Assembly: GCA_041797745.1 (NCBI GenBank)
Contig: JBHBZU010000003.1
Span: 1-54,136, forward strand
Length of the DNA: 54,136 nucleotides
Origin: UBA3871 sp041797745
Lineage (GTDB): Bacteria; Bacillota; Clostridia; Peptostreptococcales; Anaerovoracaceae
Direction of reading: 5' to 3'
A program made the position numbers and the translations under genes. Positions 6,599 through 15,604 of the stretch are shown here, in pieces. Each line of letters starts with the position of its first letter. Position 1 is the stretch's first letter. Below the pieces are notes generated by a model that was not told the DNA's origin, did not search any database, and saw only the letters and a list, made by a program, of their open reading frames with translations.

Positions 6599-8785
6599 TT
6601 ATATATTATCCGCTCCTCCGTCTGCGCTTTCAAAACCAGGAGCTGCCTTTTCTTCATCAGGATCCAGCCAATCCTCCACAGTAAGCCCCTCTCCCTCCTC
6701 CTGATTGATTGCAGGAGGAGAAGTTAAGTCTTCAAGATTTTCATTTTCTGTAATTGCCGGTTCAGTAGCCTTTTCCACCGGTTTTAAGGTTGGATCGCTG
6801 GTCGGTTTATCGTCCTGCCCCGGTACATAAACCGTTCCGTCCATGTTCAGCTTTATTCTTTTTGGTATCTTATATTCCCCTTGCTTCTCTCCACCGAAAG
6901 TAAAACGCAATTCGTCATCCACAAGTATTTGATTTGACTTGGAGATGTATGTGCCTGCCTTAAGTGCCATATCGTAATACTGATCTATAGAAATGAGGGC
7001 GCGGGTTTTCCTGTTGTAAGCTTTACTGTTTTCAAACACATAGTCCTTGGACATTATAAAGACCACATCATCCATGAAGAAGCTGCCTGTTGCAGCATAA
7101 TAGCTTTCAGGAACAAAACCCGATTTAGCTTTTAAGAGATTCTGTCCTATGTAGAAAGTATCAAGTGACTCAAAACCTAAGATATAAGCCATTGTGGGCA
7201 TAAAGTCCGTTTGTCCGCCTGATATGCTGATGGTGCGGTTTACCTTATGACCTATGGTTTCCGACGCACCCGGAACTGTTATTATGAGCGGAATGTTCAT
7301 TTGATCATCCAAGCCCGCCTCTCGTCCGAGAAAATTGTTGAAAGAACTGCTATAGTCCGGATTTTCAGTTGTAAAGCCCTGATGATCTCCGTAAAAAGCG
7401 ATGACACTCTTTTTGTCCAAACCTTTTTTATTAAGTTCATCCATCAGTACTCCTATAGCTTCATCGGTATAATGCACAGAATCTAAATATTTTGCAAAGG
7501 GCAGACTGATTTTCTTATCTTCCTTGAAAACATTGTTTTCCTTGCCCATTTTGTATGGATAATGACCTGAAAGTGTAACCAGCATACTGTAATAAAGACC
7601 TGTTTGTCGACTCATCTTCTCAACGGACTGCTTGAACATTTCCTCGTCGGAAAGCCCCCAGCCGATTCTTGTCACATTTTTGAAATCATTCTTTGAAAAA
7701 AACTTGTCAAAACCCAAGTTTGTATAAGCCTTATCTCTGTTCCAGAAAGTCTTATTGTAGGCATGATATACCGCGGTGCTGTATCCTTTTTCCTTTAACA
7801 GCCATGGAAGTCCCTTAAAATAGTTTTCATAGTAAAGGGCATAGGTGTAGCTGTAGCTTGAACCTATAATGGAATTGTTAGTGGCAAACTCCGCATCGGA
7901 AGTATTACCCGCACTTACCTGCTGATAATAGTTGTCAAAATAGATAGTGTCTTTATCTTTAATCAGCTTATTTAAGTTCGGTGTAAGCTCTATTCCCTGA
8001 TAAGTCTTACCGATAGCAAAGTTCATGAAAGATTCCAGTTGTACTACTATAAGGTTTCTGCCCTCACCCATTGCAAAGAGTGGGTCGCTGGGGTCAGGAT
8101 AATAGCTTTTATTTTCTTCATAGCTGATCTGTGAAGTATCCAGACTATCATCAATTCCCGAAAAATCTTTAATATGGAAAGCGAAAAACTCCTCATGGGA
8201 TAGAGACTGGCATAAAGACCAGCCTAAAGGGTTAACTATAAGTGCCAGCCCTAAAAGAGCTGTCACCATCAGCTTGCCTGTTAATATCAAATGTCGCTTG
8301 TCAGAAATGGAAATAAGGCTGCGAAAAGCCTGTCCTGAACGTTTTAAGTAAATCTCATAAGCTACCATAGCTATCCAGTCTAAAAACAGTATAAAATGGT
8401 AAGGCTTTGTAGCCTGCTTGATACATTCCCCTATATCTCCAAGCACCTCTGCATTACCTGACATATTTACGGTAAGATATCTCCCGAAATATCCGCAAAA
8501 TACCGCGTCCGCAAACATCAAAAGGGTTATTATCCCATATAAAACCAGCGGAAGCCACGAACATTTCTTACAGATAAGAAATATCATATGAACGAAAAAG
8601 CAGGTAATCAGCAGTACCACTGCAAAATTATGGCTTACCCCCATAAAGTTATAAAAGAGAGCCAGTTTCATGATTACAGCCAGCAAAAGCATTACTTCAA
8701 TTATTTCGAGTTTGTAAATTTTAAGGTTTTCACAAAAACTCATTTTGGCTGAATGTTTAGCTGTACGTTTTTCTTTTGATCTCAT
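6599..8785 (-). CDS. ltaS: LTA synthase-family sulfatase-fold membrane enzyme
   Basis: The 728-residue protein has about five N-terminal transmembrane segments (residues ~25-190) followed by an extracellular sulfatase-fold domain. Typical LTA synthase landmarks are visible: LIVVQLESF (metal-binding Glu251), QQVSAGNTSDAEFATNNS with the catalytic Thr295, and the late metal site AFYGDHQG. Such enzymes transfer glycerol-phosphate from phosphatidylglycerol to lipoteichoic acid or related glycopolymers. The C-terminal ~90 residues are an acidic, Pro/Glu-rich low-complexity tail (TSPPAINQEEGEGLTVED region) beyond the usual domain. It is the last gene of the ylxM-ffh...ltaS run, and its ATG overlaps the preceding stop (ATGA). 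Whether it makes LTA or another polymer cannot be told. Confidence 0.87.
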   Translation of the reverse strand: MRSKEKRTAKHSAKMSFCENLKIYKLEIIEVMLLLAVIMKLALFYNFMGVSHNFAVVLLITCFFVHMIFLICKKCSWLPLVLYGIITLLMFADAVFCGYFGRYLTVNMSGNAEVLGDIGECIKQATKPYHFILFLDWIAMVAYEIYLKRSGQAFRSLISISDKRHLILTGKLMVTALLGLALIVNPLGWSLCQSLSHEEFFAFHIKDFSGIDDSLDTSQISYEENKSYYPDPSDPLFAMGEGRNLIVVQLESFMNFAIGKTYQGIELTPNLNKLIKDKDTIYFDNYYQQVSAGNTSDAEFATNNSIIGSSYSYTYALYYENYFKGLPWLLKEKGYSTAVYHAYNKTFWNRDKAYTNLGFDKFFSKNDFKNVTRIGWGLSDEEMFKQSVEKMSRQTGLYYSMLVTLSGHYPYKMGKENNVFKEDKKISLPFAKYLDSVHYTDEAIGVLMDELNKKGLDKKSVIAFYGDHQGFTTENPDYSSSFNNFLGREAGLDDQMNIPLIITVPGASETIGHKVNRTISISGGQTDFMPTMAYILGFESLDTFYIGQNLLKAKSGFVPESYYAATGSFFMDDVVFIMSKDYVFENSKAYNRKTRALISIDQYYDMALKAGTYISKSNQILVDDELRFTFGGEKQGEYKIPKRIKLNMDGTVYVPGQDDKPTSDPTLKPVEKATEPAITENENLEDLTSPPAINQEEGEGLTVEDWLDPDEEKAAPGFESADGGADNI

Positions 8786-9408
8786 CTTTTGTCAGCCTTC
8801 TTTTCTCTCTTAGAGTTTCTATTTGCCTCCGCAATTTTTTTCTTGGTACTCTTCTTCATCACCGAGAATCCGAATTTACCAATACCCTTTTTTCTAAGAG
8901 GAATATATTCCCCGTGGTTATACGCCACGAGATTGGCTAAATCCAAAGCAATTCTGCCTTTTTCATCCACTAGCTGTTCATCCACGTGCATAGCAACAAT
9001 TTCAGCCACAAACATATCATGACTTGGATAGCGATGAACCTCAATAACCTTACATTCTAAATTGGCAGGGGCCTCTTCAATCATAGGACATGACACAACC
9101 TCCGCCTTTACAGGTGTAAGACCTCTTTCTTTCCATTTGTTAACTTTAGAGCCTGACTTCACTCCGCACCAATCACAGTGTTTAGCAAGCTTTTCATTAA
9201 CAAGATTTATTACAAATTCACCGTTTTTTTCAATTATGTCATGAGAATGTCTTTCTCTTCTAACTGATATATAGGTGTATGGAGGATCGGAATTTACAAT
9301 TCCCGTCCACGCTATAGTAATGATATTTTTCTCATCGCCTTTACCACAAGAAACCATTACAACAGGAAGCGGCGCAAGCAACGCTCCCGACTTAAAAGAT
9401 TTTTTCAT
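8782..9408 (-). CDS. flavin reductase-like FMN-binding protein
   Basis: The 208-residue product belongs to the flavin reductase-like/DIM6-NTAB family (split-barrel FMN-binding). Its opening, ALLAPLPVVMVSCGKGDEKNIITIAW, and the following SDPPYTYISVRRERHSHDII match the FMN/substrate-binding region of this group. The core lacks any other domain, and the last ~40 residues are a Lys/Arg-rich tail (KKSTKKKIAEANRNSKREKK) that may bind nucleic acid or membrane but is not a recognised motif. Family members reduce flavins with NAD(P)H or act as flavoredoxins; the physiological role is unknown here. Its start codon overlaps the rluD stop (TAATG) and its stop overlaps the ltaS start, so it is tightly coupled in the operon. 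Confidence 0.8.
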   Translation of the reverse strand: MKKSFKSGALLAPLPVVMVSCGKGDEKNIITIAWTGIVNSDPPYTYISVRRERHSHDIIEKNGEFVINLVNEKLAKHCDWCGVKSGSKVNKWKERGLTPVKAEVVSCPMIEEAPANLECKVIEVHRYPSHDMFVAEIVAMHVDEQLVDEKGRIALDLANLVAYNHGEYIPLRKKGIGKFGFSVMKKSTKKKIAEANRNSKREKKADKR

Positions 9409-10343
9409 TATTTCCCTATTCCCTTTCGAAGTTTTTCCAATACCGTAACAAATTCTGTCGGAGGCTCTACTGCAAACTCCATATACTCCCTTGTTGTAGG
9501 ATGTTCAAATCCCAAAATCCCTGCATGAAGCATTTGTCCTGAAACTCCAAAACTGTTCTTGGCAGGTCCATATACGCTGTCTCCCAAAAGCGAATGTTTA
9601 ATATATGCCATATGGACTCTGATTTGATGAGTTCTGCCTGTTTCAAGCCGTGCCTCAATATATGTAAATTTTCCAAATCGCTCCAAGACTTTATAATGAG
9701 TCACCGCCCTGCGACCGTCTTGAACTACTGCTTGACGAAGTCTGTTTTTAGGGTCTCTGCCGATTGGCGCCTCTACAGTACCCTCATCAACTGAAAAATT
9801 GTTATATACAATGGCTACGTATCTGCGATTGATACTGTGACGTTCCAGCTGCATTGCCAATGAAGCGTGAGCCGCGTCATTCTTTGCCACCATTAAAAGT
9901 CCCGAAGTGTCCTTGTCAATTCTGTGAACGATTCCCGGACGAATGACTCCGTTGATGGTGGAAAGTCTGTCCTTGCAATGATACATAATAGCATTTACCA
10001 AAGTGCCCTCGGAATTTGCAGGCGCGGGATGAACAACCATTCCACGAGGTTTGTTCACCACCAGCACATCATCGTCTTCATAGACAATATCAAGAGGTAT
10101 ATTTTGGGGCAGAACTTCAAGCAACTCCGGTTCAGGTACGCTTATTACTATCCTTTGTCCCGCATTCACCTTTTGTTTCTTGATAGTTACTATTTCATCG
10201 TCCACCCTTACTCTACCGTTTTCTATCAGGCTTTGAATAAAGCTGCGAGATACTTCAGGCACTAAAAAAGAAAGAACTAAGTCCAGCCTGGTTCCCTTTT
10301 TTTCTTCGTCTATTATGATTTCATAACGAGATTCATTTGTCAT
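9408..10343 (-). CDS. rluD: 23S rRNA pseudouridine synthase RluD-type
   Basis: A 311-residue RluA/RluD-family pseudouridine synthase. It has an N-terminal S4 RNA-binding domain (SRSFIQSLIENGRVRVDDEI) and the catalytic motif GIVHRIDKDTSGLLMVAKN with the active-site Asp. The later RLETGRTHQIRVHMAYIKH is also standard. By family it isomerises uridines in 23S rRNA helix 69 or another site; the exact uridine is not determinable. The start overlaps the end of lspA by 11 bases, an arrangement (lspA-rluD) that is very common in Firmicutes and supports both calls. Confidence 0.93.
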   Translation of the reverse strand: MTNESRYEIIIDEEKKGTRLDLVLSFLVPEVSRSFIQSLIENGRVRVDDEIVTIKKQKVNAGQRIVISVPEPELLEVLPQNIPLDIVYEDDDVLVVNKPRGMVVHPAPANSEGTLVNAIMYHCKDRLSTINGVIRPGIVHRIDKDTSGLLMVAKNDAAHASLAMQLERHSINRRYVAIVYNNFSVDEGTVEAPIGRDPKNRLRQAVVQDGRRAVTHYKVLERFGKFTYIEARLETGRTHQIRVHMAYIKHSLLGDSVYGPAKNSFGVSGQMLHAGILGFEHPTTREYMEFAVEPPTEFVTVLEKLRKGIGK

Positions 10344-10788
10344 GGTTCTTTTTGCGCGGTTCTATAAAAGCAACATATATAATGAGCAAAGCACACCCGA
10401 CACAAATGGCTATATCTGCTACATTGAATACCGGCCAAATTCGAAAATCGAACATATCTACTACGAAGCCTCTTACAATTCGGTCGATGAGATTGCCTGC
10501 TCCACCTGCAATAATCATGGCATAGCAGGTTCTAAGCGTCTTGTCCATATGACTATACATTTTAATCATGTATATTAAAAGTCCTAAAATCACGATTCCT
10601 GTAAAAGCGGTCAAAAGAACCGTCTTACTGCTCATAATGGAAAAGGCGGCTCCGGTATTCTGCACATATGTTATGTGAAATACATCCTGAATAATCGGTA
10701 TAGACTCCCCTTGGAGCATACCTTTACTAACTATATTTTTTACTATCTGATCCACCGCTAAGATGGCTAACAGAAGAATAAACTGCAT
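10333..10788 (-). CDS. lspA: lipoprotein signal peptidase (SPase II)
   Basis: The 151-residue inner-membrane aspartyl protease cleaves prolipoprotein signal peptides after diacylglyceryl transfer. It shows four hydrophobic segments and both catalytic blocks: NTGAAFSI near residue 49, GAGNLIDRIVRGFVVDMFDF containing the first catalytic Asp, and FNVADIAICVG containing the second. Length matches the family (150-170). It sits between divIVA and rluD in the minus-strand operon, 13 bases after divIVA ends. Confidence 0.95.
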   Translation of the reverse strand: MQFILLLAILAVDQIVKNIVSKGMLQGESIPIIQDVFHITYVQNTGAAFSIMSSKTVLLTAFTGIVILGLLIYMIKMYSHMDKTLRTCYAMIIAGGAGNLIDRIVRGFVVDMFDFRIWPVFNVADIAICVGCALLIIYVAFIEPRKKNHDK

Positions 10789-10801
10789 AATATTTCCCTG
10801 T

Positions 10802-11401
10802 TTACTTAATTGGTTTGAAATTTACCATAGTTTTAGCGATGTCTTCCAACTCTTTAACTTCGGTAACTTCCATAGTATTTGAAATTTTTGAAGCGGTTCT
10901 AACCTTAACAGGCGCTACCAAATCATTTAAATCCTCCATACCGTATTGGGTATAGATTTCGGTGCTTAAGGTTTCAAATCTCTCAAGCTCCGATTCCAGC
11001 AGACTGCGATATCTTGTTCTGAACTCGGCAAATCTGCGTTTCAAATTGGCATTTTCTTCTGTAAGACGCTCAACATTTTCACGAGCCTCTCTTACAATAA
11101 GCTCCGCGTCCAACTCCGCATTTTTAAGCAGAATCTCCGCGCGTTTTTCAGCACTGGCAGATATATCACCCATCAGCTTCTTAGCAGCCTCTAAAGTATC
11201 CAGCACCATATCTTCTGCACTGCGGAATTTATCCAATTCCAACTGCTGACTTTCAATTTTTTCTTTCAATGATGTATTTTCTGTAATTAGCTTCTCCATG
11301 TCTACAGTAAGAAGATCTAAAAATTCATCTACTTCTTCTTCCTTATAGCCACGAACGCCTCTTGAAAATTCTTTGTTTTGTATATCTAACGGTGTAATCA
11401 T
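10802..11401 (-). CDS. divIVA: DivIVA-family cell-division coiled-coil protein
   Basis: The 199-residue protein starts with the DivIVA membrane/pole-targeting head MITPLDIQNKEFSRGVRGY followed by EEEVDEFLDLL, then a long charged coiled coil (residues ~30-150). DivIVA/GpsB-type proteins recognise negatively curved membrane at poles and septa and recruit division or wall-synthesis factors. An upstream in-frame extension of 11 codons is rejected: the strong site GGAGGT lies immediately before the ATG at 11401 and the conserved head begins there. It is placed directly after sepF (4-base gap), as in the ylm division cluster of Gram-positives. Confidence 0.92.
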   Translation of the reverse strand: MITPLDIQNKEFSRGVRGYKEEEVDEFLDLLTVDMEKLITENTSLKEKIESQQLELDKFRSAEDMVLDTLEAAKKLMGDISASAEKRAEILLKNAELDAELIVREARENVERLTEENANLKRRFAEFRTRYRSLLESELERFETLSTEIYTQYGMEDLNDLVAPVKVRTASKISNTMEVTEVKELEDIAKTMVNFKPIK

Positions 11402-11405
11402 AATA

Positions 11406-11954
11406 CTACCTCCAGAAGCTATTCTTGTTACCACCTGTAAGGTCTACGCCCTTTTGCTCCATGCTGGCTGCAATATCTACATTTTCCGGTGCAAACACGA
11501 AGATATAATCCGCAATCTTTTGAACATTCCCGTTTAGAGCATAAGTAGCTCCGCTTAAAAAGTCGAAAATCTTGCGAGCGATACCCGGATCCAAATTTAC
11601 CAAATTGATGATAACAGGTTTTCTGGCCTTGAGATTATCAACAAGTTTAGGACATTCATCAAAACTTGACGGCTCTGTAACCACCAGCTTTAAGGCTGTG
11701 GTTGCCGCTGCTGTAAGGCGACTTGACATAGAAGTTACCTTGCTTTCTCCTGAATCTTTCATATTTCGTGTGTCAAGGGGATTGCTTCTTTCCTTGCCAT
11801 CCTTAAGCGGAGAAGTGTAGGCTCTAGGCTCTACTGTTTTTCTGTCTAAAGTAGCTGACGCTGCTGCAATTTCCTCTTCTGTAATTTCGCCCTCATCTTC
11901 GTAGTCGTATTCTTCCAAGCCTATTACTTCTTTGAATTTATTAAAAAAGCCCAT
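11406..11954 (-). CDS. sepF: cell-division protein SepF
   Basis: SepF (182 residues) anchors and bundles FtsZ at the septum. The N-terminus MGFFNKFKEVIGLEE is the expected amphipathic membrane-binding helix; an acidic linker with DYEDEGEITEEE follows; the C-terminal domain (residues ~95-180) has the core RKPVIINLVNLDPGIARKI and DFLSGATYALNG. The start at 11954 is set by GGAGG seven to eight bases upstream and by the conserved amphipathic helix; the longer frame to 12002 would run into yggS. Neighbours yggS and divIVA complete the usual set, although ylmG is not present. Confidence 0.93.
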   Translation of the reverse strand: MGFFNKFKEVIGLEEYDYEDEGEITEEEIAAASATLDRKTVEPRAYTSPLKDGKERSNPLDTRNMKDSGESKVTSMSSRLTAAATTALKLVVTEPSSFDECPKLVDNLKARKPVIINLVNLDPGIARKIFDFLSGATYALNGNVQKIADYIFVFAPENVDIAASMEQKGVDLTGGNKNSFWR

Positions 11955-11973
11955 TTGAATAACCTCCTGCTTT

Positions 11974-12675
11974 CTAATTATTTTTACTATAGTCTCTAGC
12001 ACCGAAAATGGCAGTTCCGACTCTTATGAAATTGCTGCCCTCAGCGATAGCTACTTCAAAATCACCGGACATCCCCATGGAAAGTACCTGAAAATCTAAA
12101 TTAGGGTGTTTTATCTTCGAGAACTGATTAAACTGTTCCCTTACCGCTCTGAAATATATCGCCGCATCTTGCGGGTCCTCCTCAAGAGGAGCAATACACA
12201 TAAGTCCCTTGATACGAACATTTGGACAGTTTTCCAAAATCTGATGAATCAAATTTTCCGTCTCATCGGTGCCGATACCGAACTTGCTTTCTTCCTTAGC
12301 AGAATTTACCTGAAGCAATATATCCATGGTAAGATTGTGAGCGACCGCTCTTTTATCTATCTCCAGTGCCAGCTTCATGGAGTCCACTGAATGAATCATG
12401 GATACCTTATCAATAATGTATTTTACTTTATTAGTTTGAAGATGTCCTATAAGGTGCCATCTCACCGGATTTACTCTGTCAAACTTGTCTACTATTTCCT
12501 GAACCTTGTTTTCACCGATGTCGGTAATGCCCGCTGCAATAGCCTCGTTTATTTCTTCAGGTGTTCTGGTTTTAGTAACAGCGCAAAGCAATATTTCATC
12601 ACCTTTGCGACAGACAGCCTCTGCCGCTTCATCTCTTTTAGCTAAAATTCTATCAATATTTTCTTTTATTGACAT
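11974..12675 (-). CDS. yggS: PLP homeostasis protein (YggS/PROSC family)
   Basis: The 233-residue single-domain fold-III PLP-binding protein regulates pyridoxal phosphate and amino/keto-acid homeostasis and has no known catalytic activity. The PLP lysine is in LCAVTKTRT (residue ~35); GENKVQE, WHLIGHLQTNK and SMGMSGDFEVAI are family signatures. Its position upstream of sepF and divIVA is the standard Gram-positive order (ylmE-ylmF-...-divIVA). Length and start are typical. Confidence 0.94.
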   Translation of the reverse strand: MSIKENIDRILAKRDEAAEAVCRKGDEILLCAVTKTRTPEEINEAIAAGITDIGENKVQEIVDKFDRVNPVRWHLIGHLQTNKVKYIIDKVSMIHSVDSMKLALEIDKRAVAHNLTMDILLQVNSAKEESKFGIGTDETENLIHQILENCPNVRIKGLMCIAPLEEDPQDAAIYFRAVREQFNQFSKIKHPNLDFQVLSMGMSGDFEVAIAEGSNFIRVGTAIFGARDYSKNN

Positions 12676-12679
12676 ATAC

Positions 12680-13669
12680 TCACTTCCTATCAGCGTGTTT
12701 CCCCGGATGTTTCAATATCTCGTCATAAATCTTTACAGTTTCAACTATCTTACCTTTTTCATCCACAAAGGTGGATACCTTAACTACGGAGTTTTCACCG
12801 TCACTGGTAATGATTTTTATTGGTGTAAAGTTGTATTCTCCGGTTTTATCCTTAACATACACTCCAACCTGACTATCTTCAGCAATCATACTTTCGTTAG
12901 GAATGATGATTCCGCTATAGTCAGAAGTTACAACCGTAACATCAACCTTTCTTATTAACGAAAAGTCTTCATAATATCTGTTGGTTTCAAAAGTCACCTG
13001 CAATTTATCTTCTTCCGCTTCAATACTGTAAACCTTGGCAGGTATCTCGGTTTCTCCGAATCTGACGGTGACGGAATTTCCCTGTTGATATTTGGAACTA
13101 TCTGCAATATCAACCCAAGTAGTAAGATACCAAATACTGTTGTCGCAAAGCTTGTACACAGGCTCTCCTCTACGGGTGGATTCTCTGGTCAAATTCTTCA
13201 CATCAAATTCTATTTTTTTAACCTCTTCATGCTCTAGAGCCTGAATATTTTCCGGAGTAAATGTACTTTCGTATCCATCCGCATAATAGCTTACACAGCT
13301 GTTATAGGGTGCTGTAAAGTCGTTTGTGGTGACAGCATTTGCTCCCAGCCTGCTTACAATTTCAGCATATGGACTCTCCTCATCCGATGAGCCTCCTCCT
13401 GCTGTTATGGACATGACCCTCACTCCTGTACGCACCTGAGTGTCCTGTGAAACATAATAGTTAACTGTACCTGCTGTGCCTGACAGGAAAACCTGCTCGC
13501 TTCTTACTGCATAGCACGTAACATCATCAGTCACCTGAAGTGCGCCATACTCCACAACCACAGTTGTCTTAAGAGCACCTGTCAGTTTAGGAATGGCATA
13601 AACTACAACTAAAAGAGCAGCCATGATTAGTACATATAAAATTATTAAAAACTTGCTTTTATTACTCAT
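12680..13669 (-). CDS. HlyD-like membrane-anchored adaptor protein
   Basis: The 329-residue protein has one N-terminal transmembrane helix (residues ~6-27, FLIILYVLIMAALLVVVYAI) and an extracytoplasmic beta-rich domain resembling HlyD/periplasmic-adaptor proteins (a lipoyl/barrel-sandwich-like segment near AVRSEQVFLSGTAGTVNYYV and a later SGIIIPNESMIAEDSQVGVY that matches the adaptor beta-barrel). No long coiled-coil hairpin or partner exporter gene is adjacent. Homologous genes often accompany sepF-yggS in Clostridia, so a role in envelope or septal biology is more likely than in export; this is inference. It is 33 bases downstream of trmD and 4 bases before yggS. Confidence 0.65.
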   Translation of the reverse strand: MSNKSKFLIILYVLIMAALLVVVYAIPKLTGALKTTVVVEYGALQVTDDVTCYAVRSEQVFLSGTAGTVNYYVSQDTQVRTGVRVMSITAGGGSSDEESPYAEIVSRLGANAVTTNDFTAPYNSCVSYYADGYESTFTPENIQALEHEEVKKIEFDVKNLTRESTRRGEPVYKLCDNSIWYLTTWVDIADSSKYQQGNSVTVRFGETEIPAKVYSIEAEEDKLQVTFETNRYYEDFSLIRKVDVTVVTSDYSGIIIPNESMIAEDSQVGVYVKDKTGEYNFTPIKIITSDGENSVVKVSTFVDEKGKIVETVKIYDEILKHPGKHADRK

Positions 13670-13702
13670 AGTATTTGACTCTCATCCACTCCTTATTTTA
13701 CA

Positions 13703-14461
13703 CTATTTGCAGATTTTTTCCAATACCTTTTTATGAGTCTTATCAAGGTTTGTAGCATTTTGACAGTACTTTTCAAACATGTCAGGTCTTCTCTCCTTTG
13801 TAATCAGGAGAGACTGCTCATAATTCCAAAGCTCAATAAGCTGATGGTTTCCTCCGAACAGCACCTCCGGCACCTGAAGTCCCCTATATTCTCTGGGTTT
13901 AGTATATTGAGGATATTCCAAAAGCCCTGAATATATGGACTCTCCTTTGGAGGAAGCTTCCCCCGTCAACACTCCTGGAATGAGTCTTGCCACAGAGTCA
14001 ATAAGCACCATTGCCGGCAACTCCCCTCCGGTAAGCACATAGTCGCCAATGGAAACTTCTTCTACATCGAAATAATCTATGACTCTTTGGTCAATGCCCT
14101 CGTAATGCCCGCAAAGAATCACCAGATTTTCCATGGTTGCCAAATTTTCAATCATCTCCTGATTTAAAAGCTTGCCCTTTGGCGACATATAAATAGCTTT
14201 GCGATTTTCAGGTCTTTCTTTTCCGCCACCCTCTACTCCGAGAGACTCTAAGCAGTCGAAAATAGGTTGTGCCAGCATAAGCATGCCGGCTCCACCGCCA
14301 AAAGGATAGTCATCAGCCTTGTGGTGCTTGTCTTTGCTATAGGTTCTGATGTCGGTACAGCTGATGTCCAAGATTCCTTTTTCAGCGGCTCTTCCCAAAA
14401 TGCTGCCATTCACAATGGGCTGAAACATCTCCGGAAATAAAGTTACTACATCTATTTTCAT
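13703..14461 (-). CDS. trmD: tRNA (guanine37-N1)-methyltransferase
   Basis: TrmD (252 residues) methylates G37 next to the anticodon using S-adenosylmethionine, preventing +1 frameshifting. The N-terminal SPOUT domain has MKIDVVTLFPEMF, the trefoil-knot segments ILCGHYEGIDQRVIDYF and SIGDYVLTGGELPA, and the catalytic Asp in the linker (GEASSKGESIYSGLLEYPQYTKP region). The start overlaps the rimM stop by four bases (ATGA). The rpsP-khpA-rimM-trmD order is the conserved Firmicute arrangement. Confidence 0.97.
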   Translation of the reverse strand: MKIDVVTLFPEMFQPIVNGSILGRAAEKGILDISCTDIRTYSKDKHHKADDYPFGGGAGMLMLAQPIFDCLESLGVEGGGKERPENRKAIYMSPKGKLLNQEMIENLATMENLVILCGHYEGIDQRVIDYFDVEEVSIGDYVLTGGELPAMVLIDSVARLIPGVLTGEASSKGESIYSGLLEYPQYTKPREYRGLQVPEVLFGGNHQLIELWNYEQSLLITKERRPDMFEKYCQNATNLDKTHKKVLEKICK

Positions 14462-14955
14462 AAGTCTAACAGCCCCTCAATTAATTTAACAACAATTTCT
14501 TTTTTATCCAAATCAACATCTTTAACAAATTCGGATACCGCCGGAATGTATCCCTGTTTACCGTTTTTCAGTTTCAATTCATAAAGGTCTTGAGAAAGAT
14601 TTTGTATTACGTTAGTCACGCTGCCTATAGGCCTACCGTCCTCCAGTACAACTGACATTCCAATCAAGTCTCTTATATAATAAGTATCCTTTGGGAGCTT
14701 TGGCAGTTCCGATTCAAGCACGAAAAGTTCTTTACCCTTTAGAGCCTCGGCGGCATTGCGGTCATCAATACCCTTAAATTTTAAAATAACCATGCTCGAC
14801 TGATACCTTACCTTGCTGATATAACATCTTTCATCCCCCACAAGCACGGAATCTAAAGAGTCATAACGGTTCGGATCGGAATAGTTATAAACCTTTACCT
14901 CGCCCTTTAAGGCTACGGCATTTACAATTTGTCCGATTTTAATTTTTTCGTCCAT
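14458..14955 (-). CDS. rimM: ribosome maturation factor RimM
   Basis: RimM (165 residues) helps mature the 30S head by binding ribosomal protein S19. It has the N-terminal barrel (KIGQIVNAVALKGEVKVYNYSD) and the PRC-barrel C-terminal half (YYIRDLIGMSVVLEDGRPIG). Length is typical. It is followed by trmD with overlap, and preceded by khpA across a 72-base gap containing a 10-bp hairpin. Confidence 0.95.
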   Translation of the reverse strand: MDEKIKIGQIVNAVALKGEVKVYNYSDPNRYDSLDSVLVGDERCYISKVRYQSSMVILKFKGIDDRNAAEALKGKELFVLESELPKLPKDTYYIRDLIGMSVVLEDGRPIGSVTNVIQNLSQDLYELKLKNGKQGYIPAVSEFVKDVDLDKKEIVVKLIEGLLDL

Positions 14956-14976
14956 ATTTCTCCTTGATATACATAA

Positions 14977-15001
14977 GGCACATATAAATAATATATGTGC
15001 C
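14977..15001. promoter_or_regulatory. 10-bp hairpin between khpA and rimM
   Basis: GGCACATATA and TATATGTGCC form a perfect stem with a five-base loop. No T run follows on the minus strand, so a full terminator is unlikely; partial attenuation or an mRNA processing/stability element separating khpA from rimM-trmD is possible. Confidence 0.5.
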
Positions 15002-15027
15002 CAATCAACATAGTATGAAGTACCTAT

Positions 15028-15258
15028 TTACTGTACTATTTCAACTACTACTTTCTTATTTGCCTTGGTTGCCGCAGCTTTTACAACAGTACGAAGTGCC
15101 TTAGCGATACGTCCCTGCTTACCTATAACCTTGCCCATGTCTTCGTGTGCAACTCTAAGCTCGATTATAACTGTCTGCTTGTCCGTTTTTTCAATTACTT
15201 CCACAGCATCAGGGTTGTCAACCAATGATTTTGCAATCACTTCAACCAATTTTGTCAT
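15028..15258 (-). CDS. khpA: KH-domain RNA-binding protein KhpA
   Basis: A 76-residue single KH-domain protein (YlqC family). The GxxG loop is VIGKQGRIAKALRTVV, flanked by the short beta strands of a type II KH fold. KhpA works with KhpB/Jag in RNA binding and cell-elongation control in Gram-positives. It lies 17 bases downstream of rpsP, the position it holds in most Firmicutes. Confidence 0.95.
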   Translation of the reverse strand: MTKLVEVIAKSLVDNPDAVEVIEKTDKQTVIIELRVAHEDMGKVIGKQGRIAKALRTVVKAAATKANKKVVVEIVQ

Positions 15259-15275
15259 TAGTTTTCACCGCTTTC

Positions 15276-15518
15276 TTATTCGATAATACCAGACTTCTTG
15301 AAGAGGCCCTTAACTGTCTCTGTTGGCTGTGCGCCGTTTTCAAGCCATTTCTTTGCCTTTTCGGAATCAATATTGATAATCTTTGGTTCTTTCATTGGAT
15401 CGTAGTAACCAATTTCTTCGATGAATCTACCGTTTCTTGGTGCACGTGCGTCTGCAACTACTACTCTGTAGAAAGGCTTCTTGTGAGCACCCATTCTCTT
15501 TAATCTGATCTTTACCAT
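15276..15518 (-). CDS. rpsP: 30S ribosomal protein S16
   Basis: S16 is an 80-residue small-subunit assembly protein. MVKIRLKRMGAHKKPFYRVVVADARAPRNGRFIEEIGYYDP is the family pattern (here over residues 1-41), and the C-terminal half continues with the KAKKWLENGAQPTETV motif. The ribosome site AGGAGAT precedes the ATG. It is followed by khpA and preceded by ffh with an 86-base gap. Confidence 0.98.
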   Translation of the reverse strand: MVKIRLKRMGAHKKPFYRVVVADARAPRNGRFIEEIGYYDPMKEPKIINIDSEKAKKWLENGAQPTETVKGLFKKSGIIE

Positions 15519-15604
15519 GATAAATATCTCCTTTTCAAATCAATTTTAATGATGTTATATATAAATTCTGTTGAATTTACGACTGTTTTAAATTTATTGT
15601 ATTG